Part shown: positions 57,966-64,000 of the stretch, in pieces
Layout: the number at the start of each line of letters is the position of its first letter
Position numbering within the stretch: the stretch's first letter is position 1
Made by a program: the position numbers and the translations under genes
DNA from: Branchiostoma floridae
Lineage: Eukaryota; Chordata; Leptocardii; Amphioxiformes; Branchiostomatidae
Assembly: GCF_000003815.2 (NCBI RefSeq)
Contig: NC_049996.1
Location: 1,908,234 to 1,972,233 of the forward strand
Length of the DNA: 64,000 bases
Direction: 5' to 3'
The notes under the pieces: model-generated
Seen by the model: only the letters and a program-made list of their open reading frames with translations
Told to the model about the DNA's origin: nothing
Databases searched by the model: none

Positions 57966-58168
57966 TACTGTAAAATGGAAAAGATTCGATGAGGTTCAAC
58001 TAGGGAGAAAATTAAGTGTTGGCGGTGTTTTTAAGTTAACGCTGAAACTGCCATGCAGCGTTTTACAGAAAAATGGGAAAAGTTTGCAGTGGTTTAATGT
58101 TCGCGAAGAAAAGTTCACAGTGAAAATGCGAATATGAATCTACTGAAAACATCTCTCCTTTTACAGTA
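57966..58168. mobile_element. MITE with TACTGTAAATGCA ends, copy 4 (decayed)
   Basis: TACTGTAAAATGG to TTTTACAGTA with the interior GCGGTGTTTTTAAGTTAACG and GTTTAATGTTCGCG. It is more diverged than the other three copies. Confidence 0.65.
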
Positions 58169-58411
58169 AAAAGTGGCTTGTCGTTTGGTGTGGATGTGGA
58201 GTGTAACAATGAAAGAAGTATGACAGAAGAAGAGAACTGCAATGAGCGAGAGAAATGAATTGTGTAAGAAAGTTAGCGAAAAAAACGAGAAAACTGTGCG
58301 ATTGGTCTAAAGATTAAAAAAAAACAATCAAAACCACACTTTCCAGCAAGTTTATCATTTCATTTTTACTAGTCCAGGTTATGAAAACAAACAAGACTCC
58401 TACAAATATTC

Positions 58412-58920
58412 TGTAACGGCCATGACCTTTGACATATGAGATAATTAGGTAATGACTGTCTAGACCATATGAGGAGGAGCTTACATTAGCATATTAGGTA
58501 AACCCTGATTGGCTGGATGCCGACAGCATCCAACCAGCTTACCTGTGATGGGCGGAGTTATGCAACCTATTGTCATGCAAGTTAACCTTAGAGATTGTAT
58601 GAAGAGATTTAGTCAGTCGGTGCCCCAAGGACTCAGGTGAGGTTGTTTAAGTAGGGCTTCGTCCCTCTGTTGGATTGTGTACTAGTTAGTAAGTTAGACC
58701 AACTCTCTCTGTAAATATACTTAGCTCTCTGTATCATTATCCTAGACCTGTAACTGTAACTGTAACTTGCTGTAGTCCTAAGTGAAACACATTGTATCAT
58801 ATGTTACTTGAGTTTAGCATAGGTTGAATAAACACGGCTCACAAATAGTAATCGACTGGTTTGGCTGAGTTCCTGATAAGTTAATATAGGACTTAGATAC
58901 CAAACACCCGAAACGTTTCA
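58412..58920 (+). repeat. 5' LTR
   Basis: 509 bp from TGTAACGGCC to GTTTCA, with the TG...CA termini usual for LTRs. A poly(A) signal AATAAA lies at 58827-58832. The right boundary is set by the primer site two bases on. Confidence 0.9.
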
Positions 58921-58921
58921 A

Positions 58922-58938
58922 TGGTTCCTACACCGGGT
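58922..58938 (+). other. Primer binding site, tRNA-Glu type
   Basis: TGGTTCCTACACCGGGT, one base after the LTR. It is complementary to the 3' end of an animal tRNA-Glu (ending GTGTGGGAACCA, from memory) apart from one or two positions. First-strand synthesis would start here. Confidence 0.75.
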
Positions 58939-59869
58939 TTGTGAATAACCGTGTTTTACAATCTTATGTTAGCCTCTGTAACGTAGTAAACTTTCCAAAC
59001 TTTGAATTTATAGTTCCTGTTTGTGCTTTGCTCACCCGTGTTACGCGCTTCGGATTTTTCTCCGGCCCATTTCAAACACTTAGCTAGTTAGTCCTTACCG
59101 GCAGTTTTCTGCATTTAGCGCTGTTGTTCCTTCTTCTATGCGTTAGAAATTTGCTGTCCTACCTATTTTGAACCTACTAAATTCTTGATTTTGGGTAGGA
59201 CAGACGCATATTTTGCATTGTAAATTTCATTGTTCCTGGGTAGCGTGGATTGCCAATTTGGGTCCAAAATTTTGTTCTTGATTCCCACCGACTGCTTTGC
59301 TTTAGTCGTGCGTAGTTTCTTCCCGGCATATTCAAATCTTAGCGTAGGCTTAGTGTGCAAAACCTTTGCTTTGTGTACATTTGGTTTTGAAATTTTTGGC
59401 TTGGCCGGACAAACTCTGCTAATTAATTGCTCATAGTGACCATTTGGCACCGTCTACACTAAATTTGCATAGACGCCATTGTCATTCACGCATATTGTTA
59501 TCACCCCAGCGCGCACTGCCATGCCATGTCTTTTGTTCTTATTCCTGTCTTTTGTTCTCATCTGCTGTGAAATGCCCTATCTTTTGTGATTCTGCCCTGG
59601 CCAGGTGACAATTTCCCAACCTGTGAAATAGCTGTTTTTGTTCATTTGGTGAGAATCGGGAAAGATTTGCCAACTGTGTTGTTTTTGCAGTGGTCCAGAA
59701 TTTGCATTCAAATTTGCGAGGTTGGATCCTATTGTCCCTTTCCAAAATCTGTTGGTTTAGGCACCTTTTGAATTTTTCTGTTGTTTTTCTCCCAAAGTCC
59801 ACCGAAAAGTGTTACTCAGTTTGGCAAACGTTGGGTCTCCGATTTCTATTTTGGCACATTTTTCCAAAC
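58939..59869 (+). other. Retrotransposon leader between primer site and gag
   Basis: About 930 nt, AT-rich, with short upstream frames but nothing recognisable. Such long leaders usually carry packaging signals, which cannot be seen from sequence alone. Confidence 0.6.
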
Positions 59870-61105
59870 ATGGCCGACAATACGCTACCCTACGACCCAA
59901 CTGGCGGAAATGAAGTTACTTTCCCCAAATTGGCTCGCTCCCGGCAGACTTCCACCCCCTCCAACCCTGCTTTTAACAGCTCGAATCCCTTCCGTGCCCT
60001 CTCTACCCCTCCCCCTATTCCCCCTAGGCTTTCTGATTCCACACCCCGCTCTGTACACCCCAGCCACACACCCCGTCCTACGCGACCCATTCCCACCCCC
60101 AGCCTAGTGGCCTCGCCAGCCCCAGACTTTCACGCGCTGCCCTCTGATCACGCACCTGCCCTGAGCACTATGCCCACTCCCCCAGCGCGTAAGATTCCAG
60201 AACTGCGACTCAGCTTCGACGGCTCGGGCAAGACGACTTGGGAAGAATTTGAGATGCAATTTTGCAATGAACGTGACTTTTTGGCCTGGGGAGAAGTCAC
60301 TTGCCGTGCTGTCCTGCTGAAGCATTTGTCGGGAAGTGCCCTCCAGACATTCGTCTGTGCGCCCGCGTGTATCCGCGACGGATCGTCCGATGAGGTCTTG
60401 ATGTATTTGAGAGATATGTTTATGCGTCCGCAGGACCCTATGCACTACCGCGGAGATATTCAGAGCTTGCGGCGACGGCCCAATGAAACCCCGCAGGCGT
60501 TCGAGCTGCGGGTGCGCCAAGTAGTTGCTCTGGCCTACCCCCGGGCAGACCAGGTGATGCGCGAGGAGTTAGGCATCCAAATTTTCTTAGACAAGATAAG
60601 TCTGGACAACCCCATCCTCGGAAAGGAAGTGGGCAAATCTCGGCCGTCAACGCTGCATGACGCCCGCGACCAACTACAATTTTTGGAGGACCTAGAGAAG
60701 ACGGTCTACCCCTCCCCGCACGTGCGCCAAACGTCCTCCGCCAGCATGGAAAATGTGCAGCGGCAGATGGACGCCATGCGGCTTACCCACCAGCGGGAAG
60801 TCGCGGCGCTGCGGGGGCAGATCGACAACCTCCAGGTGCGCACGGAGTCGTACGCGTCTCAGAGACCGAAGGCTCCACACCAGGATGGTAGTCACGCATA
60901 TCTGCCCAGAGAGGCTCCGTCAGTGCCGAGAGAGTCCAGGCAGCAGAGTCAGGTGCGTTGCCGTGGCTGCAATGAGATTGGCCATATCATTAGCCGTTGC
61001 CCAAAGGTGCGTTGCTATGGCTGCTATGAAATGGGTCACATGAAAAGTCGCTGCCCGAATATTGCGTCCGACGCGCGTCAGGGAAACGGCCCCAGACTGG
61101 CCTAA
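59870..61105 (+). CDS. gag: Gag structural protein of the Ty3/gypsy element
   Basis: 411 residues. The start is the ATG at 59870 (context AACATGGCC), because the sequence upstream of it in the same frame is AT-rich leader without protein character. Residues about 20-110 are proline- and serine-rich. About 115-300 form the capsid-like region (FDGSGKTTWEEFEMQF, RRRPNETPQAFELRVRQ). About 305-345 are coiled. Two C-x2-C-x4-H-x4-C zinc knuckles lie at 364-377 and 382-395, typical nucleocapsid RNA-binding motifs. It forms the virus-like particle. The stop TAA lies 15 nt after a slippery heptamer, and pol follows in the -1 frame. No internal break. Confidence 0.92.
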   Translation: MADNTLPYDPTGGNEVTFPKLARSRQTSTPSNPAFNSSNPFRALSTPPPIPPRLSDSTPRSVHPSHTPRPTRPIPTPSLVASPAPDFHALPSDHAPALSTMPTPPARKIPELRLSFDGSGKTTWEEFEMQFCNERDFLAWGEVTCRAVLLKHLSGSALQTFVCAPACIRDGSSDEVLMYLRDMFMRPQDPMHYRGDIQSLRRRPNETPQAFELRVRQVVALAYPRADQVMREELGIQIFLDKISLDNPILGKEVGKSRPSTLHDARDQLQFLEDLEKTVYPSPHVRQTSSASMENVQRQMDAMRLTHQREVAALRGQIDNLQVRTESYASQRPKAPHQDGSHAYLPREAPSVPRESRQQSQVRCRGCNEIGHIISRCPKVRCYGCYEMGHMKSRCPNIASDARQGNGPRLA

Positions 61106-61123
61106 GGGGTCGTCGGCCAGTCT
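61081..61123 (+). promoter_or_regulatory. -1 ribosomal frameshift signal between gag and pol
   Basis: Slippery heptamer GGGAAAC (61081-61087) in the correct phase G-GGA-AAC of the gag frame. It is followed by a 6-nt spacer and a perfect 9-bp stem, AGACTGGCC (61094-61102) with GGCCAGTCT (61115-61123), whose 12-nt loop contains the gag stop. The pol frame is open from 61030, so a -1 slip joins the two. Confidence 0.85.
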
Positions 61124-63417
61124 CCAAAACGGTGAAGACCCATGCGACACACGGACACACGAATAAAGTTTCCTCGACACACACACAGACAGGTAGTTTC
61201 CATTTTAGCGCGTCCGCAAATGGACAGACTGTTAATGTCCTGATCGATTCTGGGGCCGATGTATCGATCATTAGCAGGGACGCATTTGGGCATTTGTTCG
61301 CGTCTAACCCGCCGGCGCTAGCACCGTATTTGGGCCAGCCTCTATTAAGTGTTGCGGGCGATCGCCTGAAAGTGGCCGGTACAGCGAAGATTGTTTTGGA
61401 AATTTCAGACCAGCTGTTTCCGACTGAATTCTTAGTCTGTGAAAACACGGCCACTGGGCTATTGGTAGGGACAGATTTTCTGACCAAGTTCGACTGTGAG
61501 GTTTCGATGCGTCATCAGACTTTGACACTACGTGGTTGCGAGGGAGATGTGGTAGTTTCCATCAAGCGCAAGGCGAGTTATAAAGTGCAGCGTGTTGTGA
61601 CGTACAAGGCGTGTTATGTGGCAGGGCGGACAGCGCAGCTGGTGCCCGGTACCCTGAAGAAACGGGACAAGACCACATGTCCACTGCAAGGTATAGTCCA
61701 ACCTGCACAGTCGCTCGACCAGCTTGGCTTGCTTGGCGAACTTTCCGCCCACTCACCCTATGAGCGAAACAAAACCCGAGTGTTCCTAGTAAATGAAAGC
61801 CCGGAACCAGTGATCATTCCTAAGGGTACTGTCATAGGGACTTTTCATCCCATTGAAAATGGCATGCCTTCCTGTGGTACGTTGTCTGTGGCGGCAACTA
61901 CCTCTTTTGACATCGAGTCACAGGCCCCTGTTGCTGACTCGACATTTGACACTCCTTTGGCAAGGTCACCTGCAGAAGTTCGGGCAGAACTGGAGCCCCT
62001 TTTCGATTTAAGCCACATTTCGGACAGGTCACACAAAGAGCAACTGTTAGATCTCCTCGTGAAGTATGAGGATATCTTTTCACGAAACCAGGAAGACATG
62101 GGCATGACCAGTAAAGCTACTCACCAAATCGACACTGGTGACGCCCCTCCGGTTCGGTTACCGCCCCGTCGCGTTTCCCCCCAGGCGAAGGAGACAATTG
62201 GTCAGGAATTGGATAAACTGACCCGATTAGGCTTCATAGAGGAATCGACCTCGCCTTGGGGAGCCCCTGTTGTGCTTGTCAATAAAAAAGACGGTACAAA
62301 GCGAATGTGTGTTGACTACAGAGGTTTGAACAATGTCACCAAGAAATCGTCTTGGCCATTGCCGCGCATAGACGACACTCTTGATGCGCTGTCAGGCTCC
62401 CAACTGTTCTCCACGTTAGACTTAAGAGCGGCGTATATGCAGGTTCCTCTAGAGGAAGCGGCAAGGGAAAAGACCGCATTTACAACCCCGTTTGGCTTGT
62501 TCCAATACAAACGGCTTCCGTTCGGCCTCTGTTCGGCTCCCTCTACTTTTGCGAGGTTAATGGAGAACGTGTTGCGTGGCCTACAGCCTCATGTGTGTAT
62601 GGCATACTTGGATGATAATATCGTTCACTCCGATGACGCAATTGCCAACCACCTTGCGAACCTAGAGGCTGTGTTCCAGCGCTATCGCGAAGCGAACCTT
62701 AAGCTCAATCCCGAGAAGTGCATGTTCCTCGTCACTGAAGTCGAGTTCCTCGGCCACGTCATTTCAGGCACAGGCGTGCGTACCGACCCCAAAAAGGTTA
62801 GCGCTGCAGCAGAATGGCCTACGCCGCGCACTGTGCGTCAGGTACAACAATTCCTGGGCTTTGCGAACTACTATAGGCGTTTCATAAAAGATTTCGCCAA
62901 AAAGGCCAAGCCGCTAACGTCATTGACGCGCAAAAACACTCGCTTCAAGTGGACAGAGGAATGCGACAATGCTTTCCGCGAGCTCAAGCAGCACTTAGTG
63001 TCGGCACCTATCCTGGCCTATCCTGACTTCTCAAAACCCTTCATTGTTGACACAGATGCGTCTGATATTGGTATTGGAGGAGTGCTGAGCCAAAAGCAGG
63101 ACGGTCTTGAGAGGGTAATCGCATATTACAGCCGTTCTCTAACGCCTGTTGAGCAGCGCTACTGCGTGCATAGACGCGAAATGCTAGCAGCGGTAGAATT
63201 TATCACAAAGCACGAGTGCTACTTGCAAGGCGATGATGAGTTCTTGTTGCGAACAGATCACAGCGCACTACAGTACTTGATGAAGATGAAAAACCCATCA
63301 AGTCAATACGCGCGCTGGTTATTGCGTTTGGCCACGTACAAATTCCACATCGAGCACAGACCGGGAGCCAGCCATGGCAACGCTGACGGTTTAAGTAGAG
63401 GGGCCAATGGCTGGTGA
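61087..63417 (+). CDS. pol: Pol polyprotein: protease, reverse transcriptase, RNase H (no integrase)
   Basis: Read by -1 frameshift from gag; it has no credible ATG of its own, though a GTG lies at 61132. In order: an aspartic protease with LIDSGAD (Asp codon at 61246) and LLVGTDFL; a reverse transcriptase with GAPVVLVNKKDGTKRMCVDY, FSTLDLRAAYMQV, LPFGLCSAPSTF and the catalytic YLDD (62605-62616); and RNase H with DTDASDIGIGG (Asp codon at 63055) and LRTDHSAL. It makes cDNA from the element RNA inside the particle. The reading frame stops (TGA 63415-63417) 12 residues after GNADGLSR, where related elements continue into the HHCC zinc finger and D-D-E integrase. No stop or frameshift lies before that point. 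All catalytic residues looked for in the three present domains are there. Confidence 0.93.
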   Translation, partial: RPQTGLRGRRPVSKTVKTHATHGHTNKVSSTHTQTGSFHFSASANGQTVNVLIDSGADVSIISRDAFGHLFASNPPALAPYLGQPLLSVAGDRLKVAGTAKIVLEISDQLFPTEFLVCENTATGLLVGTDFLTKFDCEVSMRHQTLTLRGCEGDVVVSIKRKASYKVQRVVTYKACYVAGRTAQLVPGTLKKRDKTTCPLQGIVQPAQSLDQLGLLGELSAHSPYERNKTRVFLVNESPEPVIIPKGTVIGTFHPIENGMPSCGTLSVAATTSFDIESQAPVADSTFDTPLARSPAEVRAELEPLFDLSHISDRSHKEQLLDLLVKYEDIFSRNQEDMGMTSKATHQIDTGDAPPVRLPPRRVSPQAKETIGQELDKLTRLGFIEESTSPWGAPVVLVNKKDGTKRMCVDYRGLNNVTKKSSWPLPRIDDTLDALSGSQLFSTLDLRAAYMQVPLEEAAREKTAFTTPFGLFQYKRLPFGLCSAPSTFARLMENVLRGLQPHVCMAYLDDNIVHSDDAIANHLANLEAVFQRYREANLKLNPEKCMFLVTEVEFLGHVISGTGVRTDPKKVSAAAEWPTPRTVRQVQQFLGFANYYRRFIKDFAKKAKPLTSLTRKNTRFKWTEECDNAFRELKQHLVSAPILAYPDFSKPFIVDTDASDIGIGGVLSQKQDGLERVIAYYSRSLTPVEQRYCVHRREMLAAVEFITKHECYLQGDDEFLLRTDHSALQYLMKMKNPSSQYARWLLRLATYKFHIEHRPGASHGNADGLSRGANGW

Positions 63418-63562
63418 GAGCAGTCTGATTGGTCACAGAGATTTAGATAATGTTGAATATCTGTACTATGCTGAAATTTTTGTATTGTATGGACCATATG
63501 CGGAATGTGAGCGACCAATGGCTGGTGAGAGCAGTCCGATTGGTCACAGAGAGCTAGATAAT
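63404..63562 (+). repeat. Direct repeat of 48 bp, 111 bp apart
   Basis: 63404-63451 and 63515-63562 share CCAATGGCTGGTGAGAGCAG, then TC.GATTGGTCACAGAGA and TAGATAAT. The spacing keeps the reading frame. The first copy lies on the pol stop codon. Confidence 0.92.
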
Positions 63563-63571
63563 GATATATGA
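63407..63571 (+). pseudogene. Remnant of the pol C-terminus after loss of integrase
   Basis: A 54-codon frame, out of phase with pol. It contains MAGESSLIGHRDLDN and, 37 codons on, MAGESSPIGHRELDN, ending in TGA at 63569-63571. It follows the pol stop region directly and may be the original end of the polyprotein left after an internal deletion. No start signal of its own is evident. Confidence 0.45.
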
Positions 63572-63672
63572 CTGAGGATTCCAACTTTTGTTGTTTTATA
63601 TCAACCTGTTGTATTTTTGTTATACCTCCCTTGTAATGTTATGGTATCTTAACATTTGAGGACAAATGTTCG

Positions 63673-63687
63673 GTGAGGGGGAGGTAG
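63673..63687 (+). other. Polypurine tract
   Basis: GTGAGGGGGAGGTAG, directly left of the 3' LTR. In LTR elements this primes second-strand synthesis. The position is exact because the LTR starts at the next base. Confidence 0.88.
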
Positions 63688-64000
63688 TGTAACGGCCATG
63701 ACCTTTGACATATGAGATAATTAGGTAATGACTGTCTAGACCATATGAGGAGGAGCTTACATTAGCATATTAGGTAAACCCTGATTGGCTGGATGCCGAC
63801 AGCATCCAACCAGCTTACCTGTGATGGGCGGAGTTATGCAACCTATTGTCATGCAAGTTAACCTTAGAGATTGTATGAAGAGATTTAGTCAGTCGGTGCC
63901 CCAAGGACTCAGGTGAGGTTGTTTAAGTAGGGCTTCGTCCCTCTGTTGGATTGTGTACTAGTTAGTAAGTTAGACCAATTCTCTCTGTAAATATACTTAG
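63688..64000 (+). repeat. 3' LTR, first 313 bp (continues beyond window)
   Basis: Identical to 58412-58724 except C to T at 63979 (58703 in the 5' LTR). The remaining 196 bp or so are outside the window. Confidence 0.97.

Larger units (their letters stand above)
55281..58411. other. Intergenic region between LRP1 and the retrotransposon
   Basis: It contains a foldback at 56817-57024, a SINE at 57250-57490 and a decayed MITE at 57966-58168, plus a C run at about 57924. No gene recognised. Confidence 0.55.
58412..64000 (+). mobile_element. Ty3/gypsy LTR retrotransposon, integrase missing, 3' LTR cut by window end
   Basis: Layout: 5' LTR, primer site, long leader, gag, frameshift signal, pol (protease, reverse transcriptase, RNase H), a short remnant frame, polypurine tract, 3' LTR. 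The domain order protease-RT-RNase H and RT motifs such as YLDD place it in Ty3/gypsy. No integrase is encoded: RNase H is followed at once by a stop and the 3' region. The two LTRs differ at one of 313 compared positions, so it inserted recently. Gag and pol are otherwise unbroken. It inserted in DNA reading ATATTC just left of the LTR; the right duplication is outside the window. Confidence 0.95.

Noticed and set aside
60104-61487. Minus-strand frames of 138 and 165 codons
   Set aside because: Antisense of gag and the protease region; no protein family resemblance.
63303-63584. 93-codon minus-strand frame with an internal repeat
   Set aside because: The repeat is the DNA-level 111-bp repeat read backwards, and the frame overlaps RNase H.

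Overview
This is animal nuclear DNA: spliced genes with GT-AG introns, tRNA-derived SINEs, many small inverted-repeat elements, an LTR retrotransposon and one 100-base assembly gap (39331-39430). The best guess is a lancelet (Branchiostoma) or another invertebrate deuterostome. That rests on the closeness of the main gene to vertebrate LRP1 and on remembered relatives of the second gene, so it is inference.

Minus strand, 54814 down to the left edge: the N-terminal part of an LRP1 (low-density lipoprotein receptor-related protein 1) gene. I could place 21 coding exons with matching splice phases, giving about 1,020 residues. They encode a signal peptide, three LDL-receptor class A (LA) modules, two EGF modules, a YWTD beta-propeller, an EGF, a second propeller, an EGF, and the first three LA modules of the next cluster. 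The gene runs off the left edge. Exon 1 is separated from exon 2 by a 32-kb intron.

Plus strand, 29090-34101, inside that first intron: a complete four-exon gene for a 1,200-residue protein. It has a basic coiled coil, a hAT-transposase-like RNase H fold with a plausible D-D-E triad and a C-x-x-H motif, and a Tudor/SH3-like C-terminus. It looks like a transposase-derived host gene, or a member of a multi-copy family of such genes.

The LRP1 introns are full of small non-autonomous elements. At least four have intact 8-bp target-site duplications (hAT type), and others are TA-flanked or foldback elements. Several lie within tens of bases of LRP1 splice sites. There are several SINE families, a decayed LINE 3' end, tandem repeats and a minisatellite.

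Plus strand, 58412 to the right edge: a young Ty3/gypsy LTR retrotransposon. It has a 509-bp 5' LTR, a tRNA-Glu-type primer site, gag with two zinc knuckles, a textbook -1 frameshift signal, and pol with protease, reverse transcriptase and RNase H. It has no integrase. The visible 313 bases of the 3' LTR differ from the 5' LTR at one position. Between 54.8 and 58.4 kb lie the presumed LRP1 promoter and intergenic repeats.
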